A stretch of 64,000 nucleotides of DNA, taken from assembly GCF_037042905.1 (NCBI RefSeq), contig NW_026974141.1, positions 7,047,001-7,111,000 of the forward strand, written 5' to 3'. The first letter of the stretch is position 1, and each line of letters opens with the position of its first letter. Positions 22,887 through 35,837 of the stretch are shown piece by piece. A program made the translations under genes and the position numbers. A model generated the notes under the pieces. The model did not search any database, was not told the origin of the DNA, and worked only from the letters and a program-made list of their open reading frames with translations. The DNA is from Lytechinus pictus. Taxonomy: Eukaryota > Echinodermata > Echinoidea > Temnopleuroida > Toxopneustidae.

Positions 22887-23791
22887 TTTGCACTCATGAG
22901 AGTCAAAATGGCCCCTAAAATTCCTTCAAAATTCATGCTTTGGCAAAGTTTGGGGCGACCATTGTTACTTTCCCAAGATCTGTCACAAGCATTATTCAAG
23001 ATTATTTGGAAAAATGAATATTCTCTGGCAGAATGATACCTGCATTTAGATCTACGCACTAGCATATATGCAGGAGGGGGGTGTTACAGGGGTTCAAACC
23101 TCCCCCCTTAAATTTTGTTTTTTTTCGCTTGTCAATTTTTTGAGGGTAGGAAATGACCTAAAATTTGTGGTAAAGACAATTTTTTTGGGGGGTCAACCTT
23201 TGATTCAGCTTGAACCCCCCCCCCCCCCTTCAAAAATCCTGCATTCGCTACTGGATCTACTGCATAATTGACTGTTGATGTTGCCCCTAAAAATTAGCCA
23301 TTAAACAGAAAGAAATAGACCCCCAAATTCTGCAATAGCCCCAATGTCAAGAAAAAGACAGGCTTGAGACTTGACAGCCCCTAATTCCTAAAAAAAAATA
23401 TATATATTTTCTACCATCGAAGTTCAACAGAAACATTCAAGTCCCAGCTGACAACTAATGTATTCCTCTTCCATTAACACTTTGTTTTATTCAGGAGAAT
23501 TCAACTGTCTATATTACATGTACTTTTTTCTATTTCTTCTCAATTATTGTTTTTGTGTTACAAATACATGCTTATTTTTCTTGATAAAGCGCCAAGCCTG
23601 GCCATGGCACGAGACTGAGCACCAAAAAAGGTGAAACTGCCTTGTGCACTATCATATTAATTATTCTGAGTGTAAGTAGCCACCATTAAAGAGAATAATT
23701 TTATAATTATTTCATTCTATCCCTGTCATGGTACAATCAAGACAATGCAAAACTTCCACAAGACAGGCTTTGAGTTTGATGAGAACCACCG
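22887..23791. other. intergenic, nothing recognised
   Basis: No gene is supported. C-rich and G-rich homopolymer runs at 23070-23230 resemble the interior of hAT-like MITEs, but no paired ends were found. Confidence 0.35.
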
Positions 23792-24943
23792 CAGGGCTGC
23801 CAACTCTCACGCAATCTGCGTGAGTCTCAAGCAATTCACCCAGCTCTCACGCTGATCATGGGAATTCTCACGCTGAACCCCGAAAATAGAGAGTTTATTA
23901 GCCCAAATCGGATATTCAATAACATTATAACCCGGCCAGGCAAAAGTTTCAGTTTTTAACCACACAAGCACAAAGCTAAACCATCAACGCAAATTGGTTT
24001 CGCTTTGCCGTGCAAAGACAAGATATTGAGTTGCGATTGGCTTACTGTATCCCGCGTGTGAGAGCTGGTGACGTCGAAATTTTACTATGAAGTGGGGTTT
24101 TCGTGCGAGGCACAACGAGCGATCGAGTGTCAATGCAATGCCATGCCATGGCGATAGTCCGCCGGCCCGGCGCTCTGAATACATCATAGCCCTACATATG
24201 CATTTTTGTGTGTGTGTTGATACACTTGGTTTCTTTTGTAGCTTTATTTTAATTGAGCAAGAAAGAAACTGATAAGTTATTTATGATAGTTTTAGCTTTC
24301 TTCCTCTGTTTTCTTTCTATTTTTCTTTCCTTCTTTCTTTTCAATCTTTCTTTGTTTCTTCCCTCTCTTCTAATTTCATTTTTTTTATTACTGTCTTTCT
24401 TTTTTAATTTTCCTTTTTTTCTGTCTTTCGTTCTTTCTGTCCTTTAAAAAAATATTTTTCTCTATTTCTTTTTCTCTTTCTTTTTCTTTCTTCCTTTTTT
24501 GATTTCTTTCTTTCTTTAATTCTTGAGTCCATCCATCCTATATTTATCTCTTCTTTCTTTCTTTCCTTCCTTCCTTCTTCCTTCCTTCTTTTTACATTTC
24601 TTTCCTTCATTCTTTGTTTCTTTCTTTGTGCTTTCTTCCTTCCATCCATCCTTTCTTTACCCTTTCTTGTTTTTTCTTCCTTCTCTCAGCCTTTTCTCTT
24701 TCTTTCATTCGTTTCTTCCTTCTTTCTTTTTATTGTCTTTTGTTCTTTCTTTCTTTTTTTCCCTTTGTTCCATCTATCCTTTTACCTTTTCCTCCTTTCT
24801 TTTTTTCTTTCTTCCTTCCTTCCTTCTTTCTTTTTTTCTTCCTTTCATCTGTTCTTTTACCTATTTTCTGTTTTATATTGCTTGGTCGCTTCCCTCCCTC
24901 GCAATGTCTCACTCCAAACTCTTCTCAAAAGTTGGCAGCCCTG
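23792..24943. mobile_element. hAT-like element with polypyrimidine core
   Basis: Left end CAGGGCTGCCAACTCTCACG, right end GTTGGCAGCCCTG, both flanked by CCACCG (left copy 23786-23791, right copy 24944-24949). CAGGG termini fit the hAT superfamily, though its usual duplication is 8 bp. From 24250 to 24870 the interior is nearly all T and C (ttctttc units), which produces long meaningless open frames on both strands. Confidence 0.7.
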
Positions 24944-25044
24944 CCACCGTCAGATTCACAGTTGAAACTAACCAAGGGAGCTCCGGCCCGCGAACCAGGA
25001 GTCGACCATGCAAAACGAGGGAGGCAATGGGGTAGATTTTGGTC

Positions 25045-26800
25045 TTTAATAGTAGGAGTGGGCTATACGTGGGTCAAAAATACTTTTTTTGTAATTTTGA
25101 TATGGCAACAGTTTTTTTTAATTCCTTGTAATGTATCTCAACATGAAATGACATTATTTTTTGTCTCAGGTCCGAAAAAAAAGTGTGCCGGGCCAAAATC
25201 CAAAATGGCCGCCAAAATCCCCCAAAATCACATTTTTGGCCACAACTTTATCATTTGGTGGTCTTTTTCTCTGGTTTTGGTGTCTATTCATATGTATTAT
25301 GGGGCAGGCAATTTGTTTTTCCTAAAATTAGTACTTTTAAACCATTATTTGTAGAGTTAAAAGCTGATTTGACCTAAATTTACCAATTTTTAGAGCCCTT
25401 TTTCAGCCAACAAGTAAGTTTCATCGTCTTGTGGTTCTTGCATATTAGACTATACGAGTTCAACAATAGCAAGCAGCTTCATATAGCTATATTACATTTA
25501 TTCCTCTACTTTGGGTTTTACAGATATTTGCGAAATATATCTTATTAAATAAAAAAATTCATTTATCCATAGGGGCTACACAGTATACAATGTACTGTAC
25601 ATACTGCACTGCATACATATATGTCCATGCATTGACCACCATGACTTATAACAAGGTCTGCATATAAACAATAATGTCATAGAAATGAGCTCTTAGGTTT
25701 AGAATTAGATGCCTCAGAAATTAAAGATATGTTTTGTCTCAGAAATTGAAGACATGTTTTGTCAAATGTGCTAATTCAGCGGGCGAAGAGATGAGATACA
25801 ATGGATTATAGTCATCCCTACATTATAGCATTTACACTGTAGCTATTTTGGGCCCCATATTGCATAAAAGTTGCAATTATGGTAACTTTGCCATCCCATG
25901 GTAATTTGCATGGAACCCTTCATTCTGATTGGCTGTTGATCAGCATTACCATGGTAGTTACCTGACCCCATAAACATACGGTAGACACAACATCCAGGTA
26001 AAAATAACCTCCAAATCAAAAAGATACAGTGTATGTCTAAAAATGTGATGTACGTACTGTATATGTGATGTTTATGTGCAATTTATGTTACTTCGGGTGA
26101 CATCATGTACATCAGCTGACAAGTAATTAAATTCCAATTCTCAATCTAATTCTAAACCTCAGGAGCTCATTTCTATGACACTATCGTTTATATACAGGCC
26201 TTGTTATATTGGTCAATGCATGGATATACATGTATGCAGTGTACATGTAGTATGTACAGTACATTGTATACAATATAGCCCCTATGGATAAATGACATTT
26301 TCTTTTATTTGATAAGATGCATTTTGCAAATATCCGTAAACTCCAATTTAGAAGAATAAAAGCAAGCTATATGAAAGCCGCTTGCTACTGTTCAAATAGT
26401 ATCGTCTAATATCCAAGAACCACAAGATGATGAAACCTAATTTTTGGCTGAAAAAAGGTTCTAAAAATTGGTAAATTTAGGTAATATCACCTTTTAACTC
26501 TACAAATAATGGTTTAAAAGTACTAATATTAGGAAAAACAAATTGCCTGCCCCCAAAAACATATGAATAGACACCAAAACCAGAGAAAAAGACCACCAAA
26601 TAAAGAAGTTGTGGCCAAAAATGTGATTTTGGGGGGTTTTGGCGGCCATTTTGGATTTTGGCCCGGCACACTTTTTTCTCGGACCCAAGACAAAAAATAT
26701 TGTCATTTTATGTTGAGATAAGGTAAAAGGAATACAAAAAAACTGTTGCCACAGTGAAACCAAATATCACCCATTTATAGCCCACTCCTATTAATAGTAA
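25045..26800. mobile_element. foldback element, arms of about 650 bp
   Basis: Left arm about 25045-25712, right arm about 26145-26800, in inverted orientation. Both contain AAAATGGCCGCCAAAA-type sequence and end at AGGAGTGGGCTATA. The inverted frames on the two strands give near-identical peptides, which is how the symmetry is seen. The roughly 430-bp centre holds a smaller inverted unit (GCCCCATATTGCATAAAAG, TTACCATGGTAGTTAC). No transposase. Confidence 0.8.
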
Positions 26801-26869
26801 TCTTAATAAAATGAGGAAACAGAAATTATGCAGTTACCACGATTATATGGATGAAGGTCTATCGTGGCA

Positions 26870-27155
26870 CACAAATTCTGACATCCTCTTTTCCATGCTT
26901 CTAAGAAATATCAGTTTCAAAATTGGTGATATAGTGCCAACATGAAGTTCCTCACACGTATAAATAATTTGCTGCCGATTTAAAAACACCGCATGCGTGA
27001 GGGTCCGAGCTCGGCCAGGATCCGGTACCTCACGCATATCGCATCCGCATGCGATGTTTTGAAATCGGCAGCGAATTATTTATATGTCTGAGGAACTTCT
27101 TGTTGGCTCTAATCACCAATTTAGAGACTGATAGAAGCATGGAAAGAATAGACAG
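26870..27155. mobile_element. palindromic MITE
   Basis: Left arm GAAGTTCCTCACACGTATAA, ATAATTTGCTGCCGATTT and CGCATGCG; right arm CGCATGCG, AAATCGGCAGCGAATTAT and TATGTCTGAGGAACTTC. Outer blocks (TTCCATGCTTCTAAG and its inverse ATAGAAGCATGGAAAG) extend the symmetry. Confidence 0.75.
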
Positions 27156-27260
27156 CTGGCAGCCGTCTGTTAGTGTTACAAGGAGTTTTTTTTTTTTTTT
27201 TTAATTTCTCCTCGTACATTGAGTGAAGCCAACGGAGTTCAGCTGAACAACCAACATAAC

Positions 27261-27733
27261 CAGTAGAGGCGCACGGCCAATATTGGAGATTGTCTTTCAA
27301 TGTGGGAAATTATCTCCAATATCAGAGACTTTTGTAAAGAATTTGGGTATCCAATTTCAGAGAGTCTCCAGTTTTGGAGACCAATTTCCTTTGTTTACAT
27401 TTGCTGCAAAAGGATTACCATGGTGGCAAATGAAAATGTGATAAGCAGATTCCTCATAAAAAATTACCCCTTTTCACCATCTACTTTAAAAATTCACCAT
27501 CTACTTTTGTTTTGATAAGGATTTTTGTTGTCAATCACACACAAAACAAATGGGCTTCTGTCTTTCTGATCTCACTCAGCAGTCAGTGAGACAAAATTTT
27601 GGGTGGAAAAAATCATTCTTTTGTTGGTGTTGTTTCTTTTGTCCTTTTGCAAAGCAAGTCTGCAATGTGGGAGATTGTCTCCCCTATCTATGTATTGGAG
27701 AGAGTCTCCCATATTGGCCGTGCGTCTCTACTG
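27261..27733. mobile_element. MITE with CAGTAGAGGC ends
   Basis: Left CAGTAGAGGCGCACGGCCAA, right TTGGCCGTGCGTCTCTACTG, nearly perfect inverted 28-bp termini. ATAAC is found directly on both sides. The interior repeats TGGGAGATTGTCTCC-type palindromes. The CAG..CTG ends suggest hAT, but only 5 bp of duplication are visible. Confidence 0.75.
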
Positions 27734-27955
27734 ATAACACTTAACATTAAATAACAGAGACCAAAGCGTTTTGGTCTAGCCTAGGAAAAGAAGTGAAACA
27801 TTGTGATTGTGTAAAGTAAGATAAGAATATTAATTTTAATTGTTTTTAAAGATCGTGATGTTGCATGAATTTTATATCCCCCCCCCCCATAAAATCCCAC
27901 CTTTGTCACTCGGAATATCAGATCGAGTTCACGGTCTCGAAGTTCAGGTAGGTGG

Positions 27956-27963
27956 AGCGGAGT
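27956..27963. repeat. 8-bp target-site duplication, left copy
   Basis: agcggagt, repeated exactly at 40026-40033, on either side of the 12-kb element. Confidence 0.8.
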
Positions 27964-28429
27964 CAGGGCCGTAGCCAGAAGCATTTTGTTGGGGGGGTGT
28001 ACCAGCTAAATTTGCCAACTAAATTTGGCGTGACAGCGCCAACGTGAGCACAGGGGGAGTCTGATGGGGGATGTGCCCTCCCCCCCTACAATAATCACAT
28101 GCTAAAAGATTTTGAATTTTTAGAATTGAATTAGTGGCATTTGGTGAATACTTTAAGGTAAATTATACAAAGATATACAAAGATATTTGCACTTTAAAAA
28201 TAAACATTTTGGATCAAAATAGAAAGGCTAGTGTGCCGTAGTTGCTAACTTGCAGTATAATGATATACCCTATGCATTAATAGTATCAAAATCAAAGATT
28301 TGTTAATTTTTAATTGACCTTCTGTGCAAGATGTCTCAACTAAAATTTTAAGAGTGCTACTGCTAACAGTGGCGTACCGTGGGTCACGGCATTGGGGGGG
28401 GGGGCACCAGCAAAAATTTAGAGTCATTA

Positions 28430-29010
28430 AGTGGGCGCGCGAAGCGCGCTCGATTGCCAGGTATACTGACCTGATAGGGACATTTTAAGGACTGTGCCAT
28501 TAAAAGGTAAGTATCTTAGTGATCAAATAATGCGAGCGCGAAGCGCGAGCTGAAAATGTTTGATATTCAGTCCTAAAAAGGGACATAATAAGCAAAGTTT
28601 TGTAATCATGATACGTACCTGTCTTACAAAACAAACAATGCGAGCGCGAAGCGCGAGCTGAAATTTTTTGTAAAACTTAACCCTAAAAAGGGACATTTTC
28701 AGGACTATCTTTTGGAATTTATGAAGTGCGTACGTATCTCATCATAGTCATCTAATGCGAGCGCCAAGCGTTTGCTGATTTTGTTAGAATTACACTGGCA
28801 CATGAAGCACTTTTTGTGGTCATTGTAATCATGAACATGATACGTATTTCACTAATGAAATATTGTGGGCGAGAAGCGCGAGCTGACAATTTTTGAAATT
28901 CAGACCTGAAGAGGGGCATTCTATGGCTTGTTTGTAGGAATTTACTATTTCACTAATTAAGTGATGCGAGCGCGAAGCGCGAGCTGAAAATTTGTTATAA
29001 TTAGATCAGA
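28430..29010. repeat. tandem array with GCGAGCGCGAAGCGCGAGC core
   Basis: About six units of roughly 105 bp; cores at about 28434, 28535, 28640, 28756, 28868 and 28967. Each core is followed by TGAAAATTTTT-like sequence and an A/G phrase of the type AAAAAGGGACATTTT. Same family as the arrays at 41915 and 43420. Non-coding. Confidence 0.85.
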
Positions 29011-29940
29011 AAAAGGGACATTTTAAGGACTGTCTTTAGGAATTCGTGCACTGCAAAAACGCCGGTGTTGATTTAACACCAGCCCGGTATCTATATCGGT
29101 CCACACCAATGCGAACGTAAGCACAGACTAGAAATGTTTTATTAAGGCCTTAAAAGGGGGCAATTACTTTAAGTACATAGTCATGAAAAAAGCATATGTC
29201 ACTACATAAAACAATGATAACTTGAAGTGCAAGGAGATAGTTTGGTGCATAATCTTTATGGGCTTAAAATACAACAGGACTATATATCTCATTAGTCAGA
29301 CAATGCGAGCACCATGAATGATGCAACCCCAACCTGCCCCCATCCCCACCCTAAGCACCTTCTGACACCATAAATTAAAAACAAAAGTTTCGTAAAAATA
29401 ACTTAGAACATTTTTGTGTTTTTTGCCAACTGCAAACTTGTAGACAAGCATGACAAGTCTACAAGTTGTAGACTTGTCTTCATGAATTTGCCAACTGCAG
29501 AGTTACCAGTTTTTTTAAGTCATGTGTTCTGTTCTTTTCAGATCTGAAACGGGGCAGTACTTGTACATCACTTTGCTGACTGGTAGAGCGTATAGTGTTC
29601 TGCCACTTTAATAGGCCCACTTTATAATTTGCCAACTATACTTTGGCTTTGATTATTCAACTTAAACCTTGGAAATTCATCCCACCCAATATTTATGTAG
29701 CTAGTCTTGCCTCTAATTTTACAAAACTAATGTGTTTGTTAAATCGTCAATAATTGTGGTATAATTTGCAAACTAACAAGCTTGTTCATATTGGGGGAGG
29801 ACCGGGGGCTTACTTTGTGTGTTATTATAGCTCCATCTGTTTTGTACTTATAGTATTTTGCTGACTAGTAGGGCTCTAAGCCTGGCTACATGGACTTGGA
29901 TTTGCCAATTGGTTGTCTTTCCCTTATAAAAATCGCCAAT

Positions 29941-30860
29941 GGTATTTGAATGGTGGCGAATGGTAGTTGAATGGTGAATTGAATGGTAAATGGTACGTGA
30001 ATGGTATTTAAGTGGTGTTTCAATGGTACGGGCTTAATGGTAAGTGGTAGTCTGTTTAATGGTAAATGGTATACCATACATCCAATGGTGTCTCAGTGGT
30101 ATGTTCCTAATGGTATGATTGGTATGATGAATGGGATACCATATACCAAATGGTGTTTCAATGGTATACAATGGTATCTCATTTGTATGTGTCTAATGGT
30201 ATGATTTGTATGGTAAATGGTATACCATATACCCAATGGTGTCTCAGTGGTATCGAATGGTATCTTAGTGTTGTGTCTTCAATGGTATGGTTGTATGGTG
30301 AATGGTATACCATATACCAAATGGTGTTTCAATGGTATACAATGGTATCTCATTTGCATGTGTCTAATGGTATGATTTGTATGGTGAATGGTATACCATA
30401 TACCCAATGGTGTCTCAGTGGTATCGAATGGTGTCTTAGTGTTATGTGTATTCAATGGTATGGTTGTATGGTGAATGGTACACCATATACCAAATGGTGT
30501 TTCAATGGTATACAATGGTGTTTCATTTATATGTGTTTAATGGTGTGCTTTGTATGGTGAATGGTATACCATACCCAATGGTGTCTCAGTGGTATCGAAT
30601 GGTGTCTTAGTGGTATGTGTCTCCAATGGTATGGTGGAATGGTGAACGGTTTTACCATACCAAATGGTGTCTCAGTGGTATCCAATGGTATGGTGTGTGC
30701 TTGTATATGATTGGTATGGTAAATGTGTCTCAGTAGAATGTGCCTTAATGGATAGGTGTTTTAAAGGTGAATTGAATACCAAAAGATAAATTGTAATTTA
30801 ATGATGGCTTTAGGAGTGGTGTGTGCCTAATGAGTTGTATTTATGCTAACGGTGAATGGT
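29941..30860. repeat. ATGGT satellite, about 86-bp units in a 172-bp higher-order pattern
   Basis: Units carry AATGGTATACCATATACC followed alternately by AAATGGTGTTTCAATGG and CAATGGTGTCTCAGTGG, so two unit types alternate. GGTATACC palindromes recur throughout. The open frame of 136 codons here is only this repeat read through. Confidence 0.9.
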
Positions 30861-33800
30861 ATGCCCAATTGCATTACCCAATAACACAATTCCGAAGATT
30901 TAAAGAAAATCCATCAACGATTAAAAAGTAATTAGAGTTATTATAATTTTTGATTTGTGACTTTTATGCGAACAGCTTCCCCAAATCAAGCCTAATCGCT
31001 CACGATGGTAAACATGGTCTCTTGCATTCTTTTAAATTGTCTTTGTCTACTAAGTGAAAGGCCTGGAATTTTTTAGATAAGATCCAGTGCGTATATTAAT
31101 TTGTTATATTTTACAATTGTACATATTACTTTGTAAAATTATTTCACAGCCGCTCCTGAAAGGGAAGAATATAGTCATCATTTACAATAAAAATTTTGAA
31201 ATTTATACATGCAAGTTTTTGGGAGCAAAGAACATGAAAGAGCATGAACAAGATGCGAATCGTACTAAATAGAAAAAAAATTGTACATTTCACCATCCTT
31301 TTCTCTTTTTGTTTCTTGGTATAATTTGAACGGCACACCGCCCCTTTTTTCAAAGTTTTATTCTATTTTTAAATTAATTTTCTTATTCAATTATTGCCCC
31401 TTTTTATAAAGAGAGCTATGGGGTGTTGCAAGAAAATATTTGCAGTCAATCCCAAAAGTCGGTTGAAAATTTATAAGTGATAGACTAATTTCATCTAGTG
31501 TAAACCAAATTATAGATTTATTGATAGAAGAAACAATAAATCAGTTGCAAGTTTGCAATGAAAAGTCAGACTTACAACTGATTTTGGAGTTTGAAATTGA
31601 CTTGCGTTCAATTGCAAGTTTCTTACAATGTCCCATAGGTCATTATTTTTCTTAAAATAAATTCACTGTTGGTTGTCTTCCTCCCCCAACCCCTATCGAA
31701 ATTCCCATCGGCAAACCCTGATTTTGGTCTGCAACGACCAAAGCCCCCTCCCGGCCAATTTATATATCACTACTACTGCTTTCGATCATGAAAAGTTCCT
31801 CTTTTTTTAAAAACAAATTATATTTTAATTATTTTGTCTCCCTTATGGACGGTGTTATAAAGAGGAGAGCTATTCTAGGCCGGTCATTACTTGCTTAATT
31901 GAAATGATTTGTCTGTTACATTGTCTTGCCCCCCTCCCCCCAATAAAATTCCCTGACGCTATACAATGTAACAGAAAAAATCTACTAAACGAAATTCTCA
32001 ATTGCAATCAAAACAAAAGCGAAATTAAACAAAGAGAGAAAAGGAACCAAAAAGAAATAAGTAAAACAAATATATCGAAAAAAAGAAAAGATAAAGACTA
32101 AGACAAAGTAAAGAAGAAAGATTGAACAGAAAAAAAAAGAAGAGAAAAAAGAAGGAAAAAGAAAAAAACGGAAAGAAAAGAAAGAAAGACATGGAATTAT
32201 ATAGAACAGAAAAAAAAAATGAGCGAAATTATTTTTTTCATAGATCCTTTCAAAGGATAAAGCAGTGGCAAAAATTGACTGCATGGTTGCCAACCCAGAA
32301 CCAATCAACAAAAAGACACACCTGATTTGGTCTTACATGCAATTCACCCCATATATTGGGATGTATATCTTGGCGAAGAAGCCCCCTCCCCCTGATTTGG
32401 TCTTAATTTACCCCCCCCCCCCATATCGGGATGTGTTGGCTGCACTGCTAGCTAGATCGCTCTATGTATGTAAGTGTTGTTCTCGCACGCGCGCGCGCGC
32501 ACGTACGCATGTAACCGCCAGTTGCAATATTTGAAAAAAAAACGATCAACCACTTTTTCGCTGTTGCAAAGTCCCTCGATAATTCATCATAAACTAAAGG
32601 AACACAGGTCAGATTCGGATAACAACTTCAAAGTCATTTGCAGAATAGGCTAAACAGTAAGTTAGATAACAATTTTCTTTGATATTGTTTTCGTAGTTAG
32701 TGGCTCGGCCTGATTTCTTAGAATGTTACTGTTACTGTTAGATGTCGTTGTACTGCCACGACCACCACCGTCACTGCCCCGTTGGCGCGGGCCGGGACAC
32801 GCCTGGCTCTGGCGATATTGATTATTTATGGTTATGGGGTGCGTTGTGCTTTGTATTGGCTGAGGTGAGCTGAGCCAAGCATTGAATAGTAATTCGCTCG
32901 TATGGCCTGATATTTATTGTCAATGTTTTACAAAACCATCTCTGAATACCGGTATGAATTTATGAAGGAATGACCTGTTAAATTAATGCAGTACAGTGCA
33001 GGACATTGACTGTCAAAGTGTCAATTAGGCCATTGGTTACTGCACAACGTTTTTTCACTGAAATGGAAACCTTGCCGAAAAATATTGCTCTGGAATGAGG
33101 CCTATAATTTGTTGTTGTTGGTAGATAATATTGGTAAATTCAAGATGACATAGACATGGTAGTATTCAGGTGAAACATGGTAAGGTGTCCTACATTTTAA
33201 AACATGATATTAAAGTAAAGGCTACGCAGGCCCTAAAAAGCTTGCACCACTTATTTGCGCATGCAATTTCAATGGTAAAATAAATGTGCACTTTGTGTGC
33301 GGAACTGTGACTGGAGAGAGTGACAAACGATTCCTATTCATTTTTCTAGAGAGGCTACATTAATTATTCAGGGAAATACTACAACTGTTTGGAATTAACA
33401 TGTTTTAGAAATTGAGGCCAGCTGACTAAAACCACAATTCCTGAATTTTTTCCTTGGGATTTTTCCGTGGGATTGGGCGCTAATTTTGCACCGAACAACT
33501 TCGAACATAATTCCCCTCCAAATATTGTTCTCAAATGTCATAGCAAGTCTGAATTGCATTTGAGTGTCCATATGCCCACTGCTTTCCGAATATTGGGAAC
33601 AGCTGTACCGGTATATTGGCTTCGATCTCTACGTCATTGTTTGAATCCTCATGCGTTGCTTTGCCATAATTTTGATATGGACTGAAGTAACGAAATCATG
33701 CAAACTGCCGCAGACAAATCTTTTGCTCGCTAACTTCAGTCCTTATAAACTACGGTGAAGCCAAGCAAAGTGATGTCTGACTGAGAATTTGAACGATAAC

Positions 33801-34486
33801 ATAATGTTTAATCTTGGGGCCCGGAAAGTTTAGCAAAAAAAATCCGGGCCCTGGAACTCGGAGCCACCGCTCAACACCGTTGCTGCAGCCCTAGAAAAAA
33901 CCTGGCCCCGATAATCCCAAATGCACTTTCGTATCCTGCGATGTTAGCATACTAATTTAACCTTAACATTTGTCCGAATCAATTCACTGAGCATCACGAA
34001 TATCTTTATTCCGGCTTCCACCATGATTTCATCGTTCGAATTATCAGATTTAGGGTCTCACTCCACCGTATTTATTTGGATATTTGCTAAAGTTAGCGAT
34101 TACAACGCGCAAACAATAAGTCAACAGTGTTGCTGCCCTCTGCGTTCGTTTGGCAAAATCTGACTAAGAATTTTAACTAAGACGTCGAGATCAAAGCTAA
34201 GATTATGCTGTTTCCACTGCTCAAAGTAGCTGAAATTCATGTAAAGGATCAATTAAGTTAGATTATTTGAGAAAATAGATGAGCTTGGTTCATGAATAGT
34301 GGTAAATGGTCACATTATTTCGGTGTTTATTTTGTATTTTTTCGGGGACATAACAGCCTGAATTGATACGCACACCAACAATATACGTCATAATAAAGAC
34401 AACGCTGGATCCGTGCGCTTACAATTACGTCACAATGTTAATGTAAATGAAATGTGCATTAGCAATGCAGAATAAGTTTACTGTTT
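30861..34486. other. interior of large element, nothing recognised
   Basis: No supported gene. There is an A/G-rich tract at 32030-32220, a short (CG)n/(CA)n run near 32490, and a CpG-richer patch at 32740-32830. A fragment near 33670-33760 (TATGGACTGAAGTAACGA, GCTCGCTAACTTCAGTCC) is a relative of the palindrome at 59015-59145. Confidence 0.4.
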
Positions 34487-34830
34487 ACACGTAGTAAAAA
34501 GGCCAATTCTGCATCGCCTCGCGTTTCTGAAGCTACTACTTTGTTGGTGCAAATTGCCGATTCTGAACCGCGAGCCGATGCAAGTTAATCGTGTTTACAC
34601 GCTATGAAAAATCCGATGCTGCATCGGCTCGCGGTTCTGAACCGCGAGCCGATGCAAGTTAATCGTGTTTACACGCTATGAAAAATCCGATGCTGCATCG
34701 GCTCGCAGTTCTGAACCGCGAGCCGATGCAAGTTAATCGTGTTTACACGCTATGAAAAATCCGATGCTGCATCGGCTCGCAGTTCTGAACCGCGAGCCGA
34801 TGCAAAAGCCGATTAAGTGTAAACATGGTA
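34487..34830. repeat. 74-bp tandem array of palindromes
   Basis: About four units, with ATCCGATGCTGCATCGGCTC at 34611, 34685 and 34759. Each unit contains the long palindrome GCATCGGCTCGCGGTTCTGA / ACCGCGAGCCGATGC and a GTGTTTACACGCTATGAAAA linker. The block is flanked by TTTACACGTAGT and AAGTGTAAACATGG, so it is probably a MITE with an expanded core. Confidence 0.85.
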
Positions 34831-34915
34831 TATATTTCCATTGGAAATATGTTCTGTAACTTTCAAAAGGAGGGAAACTCTTGTGTAAAGACGCCATATT
34901 TACTTTAAACACATT

Positions 34916-35344
34916 GGCCCAAATTCAGAAAGGTGGTTTTGAAAACCCACGGTTAAGTCCATGGTTTATGCAGATTTCCTGTATAAATTATGCTTAATTT
35001 AGCACGTATCTGGCACGTGTATAAAAAATGTCCAATTCTGATGCGCTCTTTTGTCGCAGTGCGCCAAATTGACGCCTGTTACCATGGTTAGATATGCTAT
35101 TTTATTCATGAGTCCACTGTTGAATAGTGGACTCATTAATTAAAAACAGTGGACTCGTGAATAAAATAGCGTGGATAGCCACAGCAACATGCGTCAATTT
35201 GGCGCACTGTAACAAAAGCGCGCATAAGCATTGGACATATTTTGATATATGCGGTAAAATAAGCGTCATTTATACAGGAAATCTCCATAAACCATGGACT
35301 CAACCGGGGTTTTAAAAACCACCTTTTCGAATTCGGGTCATTGA
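34916..35344. mobile_element. palindromic MITE of about 430 bp
   Basis: Left arm CCCAAATTCAGAAAGGTGG then TCCATGGTTTATG; right arm CATAAACCATGGACTCAACC then CCACCTTTTCGAATTCGGG. The centre is an inverted pair around GAGTCCACTGTTGAATAGTGGACTC-like sequence at 35111-35134. Symmetry extends over nearly its full length. Confidence 0.8.
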
Positions 35345-35837
35345 CTATTGCTCTCAAGGGGGGGGGGGGGCACAGGTCAATTGTGCCCATTTGGATCCGC
35401 TACTGTGATTGTCAATACCAAGAAAATCATATTGAATATTATCAATTAATTGATTACCTTTTGAAAACTGCTGCTCTGGAAATATGATTTCAGATCATTC
35501 TTTTTCTATTAGATAATTTTCTCTTGCATATCTACATGATTGATGATCCAAACACGTTATGCAGCAGAGTAACTGTGTTATATTGATCTAAATATTTCCA
35601 GCATGCACACACAGAAAATCTTGGGTGGGGGAATTTTATTTCTGTGACATCAATGTCAAACGTATTCCCAAGTGAATTTGCTGCATATGTTGAAATAACA
35701 ATGATAATGATGCTGTATATGAGTGAATCATTGAATTTTTTAGCTTAAAGGAAGTTTTACTATATTAGTATTATATTTTTGTTTGTATTTGCACATGCAT
35801 ATTTTCCAAAGCTCAAATTGATTTTATTTCATTTAAG

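Noticed and set aside
24253-25354. Open frame of 246 codons on the plus strand
   Set aside because: It reads a T/C tract and then the arm of a foldback element; the same peptide appears on the minus strand at 26500-26763 because of the symmetry.
28369-28412. CAGTGGCGTACCGTGGGTCA, a typical hAT-like left end
   Set aside because: No matching right end or 8-bp duplication could be found, so no element was called.
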